Part shown: positions 1 through 6,708 of the stretch, one piece after another | Layout of the letters: each line of letters opens with the position of its first letter | Position numbering within the stretch: position 1 is the first letter of the stretch | NCBI GenBank assembly: GCA_024681875.1 | Contig: JAILAA010000141.1 | Location: forward strand, 1-21,453 | Length of the DNA stretch: 21,453 nt | Source of the DNA: Prevotella sp. | Lineage (GTDB): Bacteria; Bacteroidota; Bacteroidia; Bacteroidales; Bacteroidaceae | Reading direction: 5' to 3' | Notes under the pieces: generated by a model | The model's input: the letters and a program-made list of their open reading frames with translations, nothing else | Databases searched by the model: none | Told to the model about the DNA's origin: nothing | Made by a program: the position numbers and the translations under genes

Positions 1-141
1 CTGGAGAAGACCCGCGAACTCGACCCCAACCACGAGCAGGCTCGTTGGACCTATCCTCTCTATCGCATCTACTACACTCTTGGCCTGAAAGACAAGATGG
101 CCGAGCTGGAAACCATCGACCCCTCGCTGAAGGACATCTAA
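1..141 (+). CDS. C-terminal end of a TPR-like protein (partial)
   Basis: An open frame enters from the left edge and ends in TAA at 139-141, giving the last 46 residues of a protein. The tail resembles the C-terminus of the next gene: both end with a proline followed by an LYRIY motif and an acidic, leucine-rich last helix (PLYRIYYTLGL here, VLYRIYLYLNL there). This suggests two tandem paralogues of a tetratricopeptide-type helical repeat protein. Such proteins usually act as scaffolds, often exported in Bacteroidota, but nothing here shows a partner. A hairpin terminator follows directly, so the two paralogues are probably transcribed separately. The frame and stop are certain; the family is inferred from the related neighbour. 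Confidence 0.75.
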   Translation: MEKTRELDPNHEQARWTYPLYRIYYTLGLKDKMAELETIDPSLKDI

Positions 142-165
142 AGAAACTATTTGGTTTTTTATGAA

Positions 166-200
166 AAAGAGCCTCCGAATTTTTCTTTCGGGGGCTCTTT
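166..200 (+). terminator. Rho-independent terminator after the first gene
   Basis: A 12-bp stem pairs 166-177 with 189-200, with one G-T wobble and an 11-nt loop. The arms start with AAAGAG and end with CTCTTT, so A- and T-rich ends flank a GC-rich core on both sides. It lies 25 nt after the stop at 141 and fits a terminator for the upstream TPR gene. An ATG at 161 falls at its edge and is not a credible start. Confidence 0.75.
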
Positions 201-331
201 CATGCTTTCAGACAGAGAGTAATTCCAATTTGTCGTGTCTACTTCTTCTTTTCATATTTCATCTTAAATCAATAGCTGGCGAGTCGTTAGTCAGTTTGTC
301 TTTTATTTTGTTATTTTTTGATAATTGTTTT

Positions 332-362
332 TTGACAATTCAGACAAAAAGCGTTACCTTTG
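332..362 (+). promoter_or_regulatory. Bacteroidota-type promoter for the exported TPR-like gene
   Basis: TTG at 332-334, a 20-nt spacer, then TACCTTTG at 355-362, matching the -33/-7 pattern (TTG-N19-21-TAnnTTTG) of the Bacteroidota primary sigma factor. The -7 box ends 8 nt before an ATG at 371 and 47 nt before an in-frame ATG at 410. Transcription would begin about at the first ATG, so that start would be almost leaderless. Confidence 0.75.
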
Positions 363-370
363 CAGCAATT

Positions 371-1615
371 ATGAATAATCATTGTGACTCACATCATAGA
401 TTATGGCGTATGGGAAAATGGATACTGGCCATTTTACTCCTACTGAACACCTGCCCTGCGATGGCTCAGAAGACGAAGGGACACACCGTACGTCAAGAGC
501 TCTCGCAGGCTCGCAATTACCTGAAGCAACGCAACAGAAACTATGACCAGGCCGAGCAGCTGATGACCAAGCTGCTGAAGGATTCTGCCAATCTTGACAA
601 TAAAGATATCTATTCGGTTTGGCTGGAAGCCGTGAAGGGACAGTATGACCAGGCCAACGAGCGACTCTACTTGAAACAGAATCAGGACACAGCCGCTTTC
701 TTCAACCTCAACAGGCGTCTGTTCACCATTGCTGAGACGCTTGACAGCCTTGACATGAGGCCCGACAAGAAAGGACGCGTTAACCCCGAGCATAGGCATA
801 AAAACGCTGCGATGCTCAACACTCATCGGCCCAATCTCTACAATGCCGGTACCTTTTTCATCAGAAAGAGTAACTGGGGTGAGGCCTTTACCTTATTAAG
901 TACCTATATTGACTGCGAACACCAGCCTCTCTTTTCCGCCTACAATTACGCACAGAATGATGCTCGCTTGCCGGAAGCTGCCTATTGGGCTACCTATAGC
1001 GGCTATAAGCTGAATGACGCAGAGAAGACCTTGCAATATCAGCCATTAGCTATGAGAGATTCGGCACATGCAGACTTTGCCCTACAGTTTGCTGCTGAGG
1101 CGTATCGCTGGAAGAATAACGACAGCGCCTACATAGCCACGCTTGAAGAAGGTTTTCAGCGATATCCGTTCTTCACATATTTCTTTCCCAGGCTCATCGA
1201 CGCCTACACCGCCAGAGAGCAATATGATAAGGCACTTGCACTTGCCGACAGCGCATTGACACTCTGCGACACGTGCGACATTTTCCTCTTTGCCAAATCC
1301 TCCGTGCTGCTGAGGATGGAACGATGGGAAGAGAGCGTCGTCTTCAGCGAGCGCCTCATCCACAAGAATGACAGTCTGCCTGAGCCCTACTTCAACGCAG
1401 GTACTGCTTTTGTCAACATGGCAGAGACCCCCAAGGTGGCAAACGACAAGAAACTGCAACGCACCTACTATCAGAAAGCCCGCACCTATATGGAATATTA
1501 CCGTCTGCTGATGCCCGACGAGAAGAAAAAGTGGGCGCCGGTACTCTATCGCATCTATCTCTACCTTAACCTCGGGCGCCAGTTCGATGAGGTAGACAAG
1601 CTCCTCAACTCTTAA
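371..1615 (+). CDS. Exported tetratricopeptide-like repeat protein
   Basis: About 401-414 residues, depending on the start. The frame is open back to 161, but that part contains a terminator and the promoter, so translation begins at the ATG at 371 or, just as plausibly, at 410. From 410 the protein opens with a clean signal peptide (Met-Gly-Lys-Trp, a leucine-rich core, cleavage near PAMAQ). The mature part is helical, with recurring TPR-like pairs such as YDQAEQLM, YDKALALADSAL and WEESVVFSERLI, and short Cys-X2-Cys or Cys-rich turns. The C-terminus resembles the partial gene at 1-141. It probably acts in the periplasm as a protein-interaction scaffold; no catalytic motif is visible. The next gene starts 59 nt downstream and may be co-transcribed. 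I do not recognise a specific gene. Confidence 0.75.
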   Translation: MNNHCDSHHRLWRMGKWILAILLLLNTCPAMAQKTKGHTVRQELSQARNYLKQRNRNYDQAEQLMTKLLKDSANLDNKDIYSVWLEAVKGQYDQANERLYLKQNQDTAAFFNLNRRLFTIAETLDSLDMRPDKKGRVNPEHRHKNAAMLNTHRPNLYNAGTFFIRKSNWGEAFTLLSTYIDCEHQPLFSAYNYAQNDARLPEAAYWATYSGYKLNDAEKTLQYQPLAMRDSAHADFALQFAAEAYRWKNNDSAYIATLEEGFQRYPFFTYFFPRLIDAYTAREQYDKALALADSALTLCDTCDIFLFAKSSVLLRMERWEESVVFSERLIHKNDSLPEPYFNAGTAFVNMAETPKVANDKKLQRTYYQKARTYMEYYRLLMPDEKKKWAPVLYRIYLYLNLGRQFDEVDKLLNS

Positions 1616-1674
1616 TTACGAATTACAAACCGCTTCGCTCGTCGAAGAACAAAAGTCTCTCAACTCTCAATATT
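1614..1674 (+). repeat. Short-period intergenic tract before the epimerase-like gene
   Basis: The 59-nt gap holds a direct repeat AATTAC(G)AATTAC at 1614-1626, a small CTTCG/CGAAG hairpin at 1633-1647, and a CT-rich 'ctctcaactctcaa' tract at 1657-1670 just before the ATG at 1675. Similar CT- and A-rich short repeats precede other starts in this window. There is no Shine-Dalgarno sequence and no -7 box. Confidence 0.5.
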
Positions 1675-2751
1675 ATGAAGCGAATCACCATCGTAGCAGG
1701 CGCACGTCCCAACTTTGTGAAGGTAGCGCCTCTCATCCGTGCCATCCATCATACCGACGGCGCAACTAGTCTGTTAGTTTATGCTGGGCGTGAGGACGAC
1801 CCCACGCTCGAAGCTTCCATCTTCGACGACCTGCAGATGCCGCGTCCTGACGTCTACCTTGGTGTCGACAGCACAAGCCTCAACGAGATAACAAGCCGTG
1901 TGATGGCTGAGTTCGATGTACTTTTGGAGCAACATCCCACTGATGTGGTCATCGTCGTCGACGACCTCGCCTCTACTATGGCTGCCGCTATCGTTACCAA
2001 GAAGCGTGGCCTGAAGCTGGCCCACCTTGTGGCAGGCACCCGTTCTTTTGATATGAACATGCCCAAGGAGGTCAACCGCCTTGTCATTGATGCCCTTAGC
2101 GACTATCTTTTTACTGCAGGCGTAAAAAGCAATAGTGTGGCTACCCGCGAACAAGCTGAAGGCGCAGGCACTTACATGGTGGGCAATATCCTCATGGATA
2201 CCCTGCGTTTCAACCACCAGCGACTCAAGCAACCTTCTCTCGCCTCATACCTCTCACCTCTCACCCCTGGCTCCTACCTCGTTTTTACCCTCAACCGCAA
2301 AGCGCTACTTGCTAACAAGGAAAAGCTTCGCCATTTGCTTGAAGCCATGATAGAGGCTGCTGACGGTACGCCCATTATCGCTCCCTTGCGCGGAATTGCT
2401 GCAGAGACGGTATCCACCTTCCACCTTCCATCATCTACTTTCCACCAAACAGCACCGCTTCCATATTTAGAGTTTGGTTGGCTTACCGCTCACGCTAAGG
2501 GTATCATTACCGACAGTGGAAACGTGGCCGAGGAAGCCACTTTCAACGGGGTACCATGCATCACCCTCAATAGTTACACCGAGCATCAGGAAACGGTAAG
2601 CATAGGCTCCAACGTCCTCGTAGGTGAAGACCCGCAGCACCTTGCCGAAGAAGTGACGTGCATGGTAAAAGGTGAATGGAAGCGTTGTGCCTTGCCCGAC
2701 CGCTGGGACGGTCGTACCGCGGAGCGTATTGTTCAGATTCTTATACAATAA
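1675..2751 (+). CDS. Divergent UDP-N-acetylglucosamine 2-epimerase family protein
   Basis: 358 residues, the usual length for WecB/MnaA-type epimerases, which interconvert UDP-GlcNAc and UDP-ManNAc in the cytoplasm for surface polysaccharides. The N-terminal GARPNFVKVAPL matches the family's GTRPEAIKxAPV, and the C-terminal DSGNVAEEATFNGVP matches its DSGGxxEE motif. PKEVNR (130-135) corresponds to PEExNR. Other conserved sites differ: the usual HVEAGLR reads HLVAGTR (117-123), so the catalytic Glu is Val. The usual GDT reads VDD near 95-97, and the usual THRREN reads TLNRKA near 205-210, losing the His. It may therefore be a changed-activity or inactive homologue. Two short-repeat tracts lie in frame (codons about 190-199 and 246-257). 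It may be co-transcribed with the TPR-like gene and converges with panD. Confidence 0.75.
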   Translation: MKRITIVAGARPNFVKVAPLIRAIHHTDGATSLLVYAGREDDPTLEASIFDDLQMPRPDVYLGVDSTSLNEITSRVMAEFDVLLEQHPTDVVIVVDDLASTMAAAIVTKKRGLKLAHLVAGTRSFDMNMPKEVNRLVIDALSDYLFTAGVKSNSVATREQAEGAGTYMVGNILMDTLRFNHQRLKQPSLASYLSPLTPGSYLVFTLNRKALLANKEKLRHLLEAMIEAADGTPIIAPLRGIAAETVSTFHLPSSTFHQTAPLPYLEFGWLTAHAKGIITDSGNVAEEATFNGVPCITLNSYTEHQETVSIGSNVLVGEDPQHLAEEVTCMVKGEWKRCALPDRWDGRTAERIVQILIQ

Positions 2752-2807
2752 TAGCTCTGTGTAATTCGAGCGGGTATGATTTTAACCAAACATGTTCCAT
2801 TTCATCA

Positions 2808-3152
2808 CTAAGGCAGCCTGTTATCCTTGGGAAAGACCACAGTAGGGCGAAAAGACTTGGCTTCTTCGAAATCCATCAATGCGTAGGAAATAATGATGAC
2901 CGTATCGCCTATCTGTACGCGTCTTGCTGCGGCTCCGTTCAGACAGATGCAACCAGAGCCGCGCTCGCCGCTGATGATATAGGTCTCAAAGCGCTCGCCG
3001 TTATTGTTGTCCAACACCTGCACCTTCTCGCCTGCAATAAGGTTGGCGGCATCCATCAAGTCCTGGTCTATGGTGATACTTCCCATGTAGTTCAGGTTGG
3101 CTTCCGTTACCTGCACACAGTGCAGTTTCGACTTCATTACTTCAATCAACAT
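2808..3152 (-). CDS. panD: Aspartate 1-decarboxylase
   Basis: 114 residues, normal length for PanD, which makes beta-alanine from L-aspartate for pantothenate and coenzyme A synthesis. PanD is made as a proenzyme that cuts itself at Gly24-Ser25 to form a pyruvoyl group. Starting at the ATG at 3152 (MLIEVMKSK), the motif YMGS places Gly and Ser exactly at 24 and 25, which decides the start over longer upstream openings. Other conserved stretches are [27 protein letters not shown] and [12 protein letters not shown]. It begins 13 nt after the panC stop, so the two form an operon in which PanC uses the product of PanD. It converges with the epimerase-like gene; no clear terminator is visible in the 56-nt gap. 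Confidence 0.97.
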   Translation of the reverse strand: MLIEVMKSKLHCVQVTEANLNYMGSITIDQDLMDAANLIAGEKVQVLDNNNGERFETYIISGERGSGCICLNGAAARRVQIGDTVIIISYALMDFEEAKSFRPTVVFPKDNRLP

Positions 3153-3165
3153 TGCAATAAAACTT

Positions 3166-4017
3166 TTAACCTTTATATTTGATGTGGTCAATAAGTCGGA
3201 TGGGAGTCTTTCCGCAATAGACGGTGATGCAGCCCACGATGTAGGGTGAATCTTCCCATTCAGCCACGTCTTGTAAAGAGTTCCCGTCGACGATGGCGAA
3301 ATACTCAACCTCCATTCCATTTACGGCGTTAATAGTGCTTACCACGTATTCATGCGTTTCTGCAAGGGTGTGGCTCTTGCTATATTCAAGGCTGTCTTTC
3401 AGTGCCTTATAGATGGCAGGCGCAATGGCTCGCTCGTCTGGAGCCAGCAATGTGTTGCGGCTCGACTTTGCCAGCCCGTCTTTCTCACGGATGATAGGGC
3501 ACTCCATAATTTGAACAGGCAACTGCAAGTGGCGTACCATGGCCTTGACAACGGCAATCTGCTGCCAGTCTTTCTCGCCGAAGTAGGCACGGTTGGGGCG
3601 CACGATGTAGAACAGACGGCTCACCACCTGACACACACCGTTGAAGTGGCCAGGGCGATGGGCGCCTTCCATGACAGTAGAAACGGGGGGGTATTCAAAC
3701 TGACGATTGTCTGGCGTAGGATACATCTCCTCCACGGATGGTGCCAGCACATAGTCTGCCTTGCAGTCCTCCAACAATTGGCAGTCGGCTTCTAAAGTCC
3801 GGGGGTAACGGGTAAGGTCGTTTTTGTCGTTAAACTGTGTGGGATTAACAAACACCGATACCACCGTTACATCATTTTCCTTTACTGAGCGAAGCACCAA
3901 TGATGCGTGTCCCTCATGCAATGCTCCCATCGTAGGTACCAAACCTACGCTTTTTCCTGACTTGCGATCTTCAAAGAGTGCATTTTGCAGGTCAACAATC
4001 TTTGTAAATACCTTCAA
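3166..4017 (-). CDS. panC: Pantothenate synthetase (pantoate-beta-alanine ligase)
   Basis: 283 residues, typical of PanC, which joins pantoate and beta-alanine with ATP in the cytoplasm. The ATP-binding HIGH-like motif [10 protein letters not shown] is at 28-37 with both histidines. FVNPTQF is at 56-62, [10 protein letters not shown] at 123-132, GEKDWQQ at 147-153, and the KMSKS-like [12 protein letters not shown] at 177-188. All the key family motifs are present. It is the first gene of the panC-panD operon and diverges from the starch synthase-like gene. No full-match promoter was found upstream; the nearest -7 candidate, around 4073-4080, has one mismatch and poor spacing. A run of seven cytosines (plus-strand G at 3685-3691) encodes two prolines and is in frame. 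Confidence 0.97.
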   Translation of the reverse strand: MKVFTKIVDLQNALFEDRKSGKSVGLVPTMGALHEGHASLVLRSVKENDVTVVSVFVNPTQFNDKNDLTRYPRTLEADCQLLEDCKADYVLAPSVEEMYPTPDNRQFEYPPVSTVMEGAHRPGHFNGVCQVVSRLFYIVRPNRAYFGEKDWQQIAVVKAMVRHLQLPVQIMECPIIREKDGLAKSSRNTLLAPDERAIAPAIYKALKDSLEYSKSHTLAETHEYVVSTINAVNGMEVEYFAIVDGNSLQDVAEWEDSPYIVGCITVYCGKTPIRLIDHIKYKG

Positions 4018-4242
4018 TTTTGTTGAGTGTTTTTGTTTTTACTATTGAGTACCTTGGTTAAAAAAGCGGGTGCAAAATAACAACAATTTTTGCAAACAAG
4101 GAAAAAAAAGACTAAAAATAAACCTATAAAATGTCACTTTTTCCTAAAAACACACGATTTCGGCACAATTTCTTCGGTTTTATGCAAATAAATGCGTACC
4201 TTTGCAAAGGAATTCCAAACCATTTACCCTAAAAGAAGAGCA
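4018..4242. promoter_or_regulatory. Divergent intergenic region between panC and the GT5-like gene
   Basis: 225 nt of AT-rich DNA between divergent starts. On the plus strand TACCTTTG at 4197-4204 matches the Bacteroidota -7 box, about 38 nt before the ATG at 4243; its -33 element is weak (TTC at 4173-4175 instead of TTG). On the minus strand only an imperfect -7 box is seen for panC. A purine-rich AGAAGAG precedes the 4243 start. No RNA gene or operator was recognised. Confidence 0.55.
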
Positions 4243-5019
4243 ATGGCAAAAAAGAAAATCCTATTTATCAATCAGGAAATCTCGCCCTACGTGGCCGACA
4301 ACAACCTTTCTATCATGGGGCGTGAACTGTCTCGTGCCATGCAGGACTTGGGACACGAAATACGTACTTTCATGCCCAAGTGGGGGACCATCAACGAGCG
4401 TCGTGGTCAGTTGCATGAAGTGCAGCGCCTGTCGGGAATGAATCTTATCATCAACGACACCGATCATCCCTTGATTATCAAGGTGGCCTCTATCCAGTCG
4501 TCGCGAGTGGCAGTTTATTTCATCGATAACGATGACTACTTCTCTAAGCGCCGTACGGTGATTGATGATGCAGGCGAACGTGCCATTTTCTTTGCCCGCG
4601 GCGTACTTGAGACGGTAAAAAAACTGCGCTGGGTGCCTGATGTTATCCACTGTCAGGGCTGGATGAGTGCCGTTGTGCCTTTCTATGTCAAGACTGCATA
4701 TGCCGACGAGCCGTCGTTTGCCGATGCAAAGGTAGTGACTTCTCTTTATAATGGCGTCTTGCCGCAAGAGCTTGACGACAACTTCAAGCAGAACATTGCT
4801 TTCCGCGATGCGAAACCCGAGCTGCTGTCTGACTACGATGACCACTTCCAATATGAAGATCTGTGCAGGTTGGCCATCGACTATAGTGACGGCGTTATCC
4901 AGGCTGAAAAGGATGTGAGTGAAGCTCTGATAAAGCATACTGCGGCAAAGAACATACCCCTGCTCTCCTACGTCGAGGACTTTGCCAACGCCTATGAGGA
5001 GTTTTACGAGAAAATATAG
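4243..5019 (+). CDS. Half-length glycogen/starch synthase-like protein (GT5 N-terminal domain)
   Basis: 258 residues from the ATG at 4243. The frame is open to 4192, but that region holds the promoter, and MAKKKILFINQEISPY is the expected family beginning. Full bacterial GlgA is about 480 residues with two Rossmann domains; this has only the N-terminal glycosyltransferase-5 domain. Recognisable stretches are RTFMPKWGTINERR (41-54), FIDNDDYF (93-100), ERAIFFARGVLE (112-123) and DVIHCQGWMS (133-142, usually CHGW). The N-terminal KTGGL loop that contacts ADP-glucose is replaced by NNLSIMGREL. Short proteins of this type are common in Bacteroidota and often annotated as glycogen synthase; catalysis by this one is doubtful. 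It is followed after 19 nt by the DUF4270 lipoprotein gene, a neighbour pair I recall as common in the phylum. Confidence 0.85.
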   Translation: MAKKKILFINQEISPYVADNNLSIMGRELSRAMQDLGHEIRTFMPKWGTINERRGQLHEVQRLSGMNLIINDTDHPLIIKVASIQSSRVAVYFIDNDDYFSKRRTVIDDAGERAIFFARGVLETVKKLRWVPDVIHCQGWMSAVVPFYVKTAYADEPSFADAKVVTSLYNGVLPQELDDNFKQNIAFRDAKPELLSDYDDHFQYEDLCRLAIDYSDGVIQAEKDVSEALIKHTAAKNIPLLSYVEDFANAYEEFYEKI

Positions 5020-5038
5020 GATATTTTCAAACAACAAG

Positions 5039-6538
5039 ATGTCACTTAACAATAATTCTACATTTCGGATAATGGCTGCCGCAGCTTTTGCGCTGGTAGC
5101 CATTTCTTCATGCGAGGAAGACACCCTGAACATCGGACAGACGCTCACCAGCGAGAACGACAAGCTGGTGGTGAGTACTGAAAATTTCCCCGTTACTACC
5201 AGAACCATCATGGCCGATTCTGTGCTCGCCCTTGCCGCCGACTGCTATTTGGGGTGTGTCAGGGATCCACAGACCGGCGCAGATGTCACCAGTGAGTTTA
5301 CCACACAGTTTCACTTGATGGAGGATATCTCCATAGCACCAGAAAGTTGCATCGTGGGCCAATATAATGGCAGAGCTGCTGCCGACGCGTGTGATATTAT
5401 TCTCTATCTGAAGTCGCCTTTCCGTAGCGCCGATAGCCTTGTAGCCATGAAGATGCGGGTTAGTGAACTTGGTACACCGTTGGAAGAAGGCGTACACTAC
5501 TATTCCAATTTTAGCCCTGCCCAGGAAGGTATGGTTCGCTTTGGTGGTATCAGTAAGACACATGTCTTCAGCTTTGCCAACTTGGGCGGGAGTGACGACG
5601 AGCGCTATTCGTCCCTTTATCAGGACTGCATACGCATTTCACTCAACGAGCCATACACAGGAAGTGACGGCACCGTCTACAAGAACTATGGCAGCTATCT
5701 GCTGCAGCAGTATTATGATCATCCTGAGTATTTCCGCAACTCCTTCACCTTTACTCACAGAGTGTGTCCGGGCTTCCTGTTCCAGATTGTTGACGGACTG
5801 GGATTCCACGCTAAAGTGAGCGATATAGGACTACGCACATACTATACCGCCAAGATTGATACCATTACCATCAGTACAAAACTGGTTCTGGCAGGAACAC
5901 GTGAGGTGCTGCAGACTACTTGTGTTACCAACGACCGTAAGGCCCTGAAAGCTATGCAGGAAGTGGATACACTAACATATCTGAAGACACCAGCCGGCCT
6001 CTTTACAGAGGTGGAACTTCCTGTATCCACCATCAAGCAGAGCCATGAAGGCGACTCGCTGTTGGCAGCTAAAATGACTTTGCAGCGAATCAACTATCAG
6101 TCGAGCGACGACCGCCTGCTGCCAGCACCGAAGACATTGCTGATGGTACAAAAGGACAGCCTCTATAGTTTCTTTGAGAATAACAGAGTGCCGGATAATA
6201 TTACGTCATATCTGACGGGCTTCAATAATCCGTCTCCTACTTCTAGTTCATATTACGCGAACACCAATACCTATACTTTCAACAACATTTCTTCACTGAT
6301 CACCTCACTGTGGAACAAAAGGCAGGAAGGCTTACGCAAGGATCCGCAATGGGAGCAGCATCATCCAGACTGGAACAAAATGGTGCTGGTGCCTGTCACC
6401 TTCACCACTAGTTCATCGTCAAGCACCGTCACCAGTGTACATCATGACATGTCGCTCACCAATGCACGTCTGGTAGGAGGACTTCACAATGCGAATGATC
6501 CCATTATGGTGAATGTGGTATTCGCCAAGTTCAAGTAA
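5039..6538 (+). CDS. DUF4270 family lipoprotein
   Basis: 499 residues from the ATG at 5039, which places a short basic start and a hydrophobic segment (IMAAAAFALVAISSC) directly before the lipobox cysteine, followed by EED. The protein is therefore an exported lipoprotein, probably on the outer membrane. The body is rich in Ser, Thr and aromatic residues with a beta-type pattern, and the region around LKSPF, HVFSF and LRTYYT resembles the Bacteroidota DUF4270 family, whose function is unknown to me. It starts 19 nt after the half-length GT5 gene and is probably co-transcribed with it. Longer upstream openings overlap that gene and would bury the signal peptide. Family assignment is by recognition and not certain. 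Confidence 0.82.
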   Translation: MSLNNNSTFRIMAAAAFALVAISSCEEDTLNIGQTLTSENDKLVVSTENFPVTTRTIMADSVLALAADCYLGCVRDPQTGADVTSEFTTQFHLMEDISIAPESCIVGQYNGRAAADACDIILYLKSPFRSADSLVAMKMRVSELGTPLEEGVHYYSNFSPAQEGMVRFGGISKTHVFSFANLGGSDDERYSSLYQDCIRISLNEPYTGSDGTVYKNYGSYLLQQYYDHPEYFRNSFTFTHRVCPGFLFQIVDGLGFHAKVSDIGLRTYYTAKIDTITISTKLVLAGTREVLQTTCVTNDRKALKAMQEVDTLTYLKTPAGLFTEVELPVSTIKQSHEGDSLLAAKMTLQRINYQSSDDRLLPAPKTLLMVQKDSLYSFFENNRVPDNITSYLTGFNNPSPTSSSYYANTNTYTFNNISSLITSLWNKRQEGLRKDPQWEQHHPDWNKMVLVPVTFTTSSSSSTVTSVHHDMSLTNARLVGGLHNANDPIMVNVVFAKFK

Positions 6539-6564
6539 TTGTCGAAACAATAATTGTCTAACCC

Positions 6565-6696
6565 ATGGCTGACGGTTTTATTGAGAAACACCAGCAGGAA
6601 TTTGAGGATAGGCGAGATGCCTATCTGAGACGTAAACGCCACCTGCCGCCACTTAAGAGCCGCCGGCTTCAGCGTCCCGATGACGAGGCGCTGTAA
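6565..6696 (+). CDS. Small charged protein, 43 residues
   Basis: A complete short frame from ATG at 6565 to TAA at 6694-6696, beginning MADGFIEKHQQEFEDRRDAY. It has no signal peptide or membrane segment. The first half is a predicted acidic/basic helix and the second half is very rich in Arg, Lys and Pro (LRRKRHLPPLKSRRL), ending acidic. It fills most of the gap between the DUF4270 gene (26 nt upstream) and glnN (12 nt downstream), so it could be translated from the same message as either. Small proteins starting with MAD and a similar charged body occur in Bacteroidota from memory, but I cannot name a function. Nucleic-acid or protein binding is possible from the charge only. Confidence 0.55.
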   Translation: MADGFIEKHQQEFEDRRDAYLRRKRHLPPLKSRRLQRPDDEAL

Positions 6697-6708
6697 CCAA
6701 ATAAATTT

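Noticed and set aside
161..370. Upstream extension of the TPR-like protein from the ATG at 161
   Set aside because: The segment includes a terminator and a clear promoter, and would place a second hydrophobic stretch before a normal signal peptide.
2752..2807. Terminator between the epimerase-like gene and panD
   Set aside because: No stem of useful length followed by a T run could be found in the 56-nt gap.
3685..3691. G7 homopolymer in panC as a phase-variation site
   Set aside because: The frame is intact, PanC is a housekeeping enzyme and the tract is short; two proline codons explain it.
4073..4080. Possible minus-strand -7 box for panC
   Set aside because: TTATTTTG has a mismatch at the second base and the nearest TTG is 16 nt away, too short for this promoter type.
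4261..5211. 316-residue open frame on the minus strand
   Set aside because: Antisense to the GT5-like gene and the start of the DUF4270 gene; no family features.
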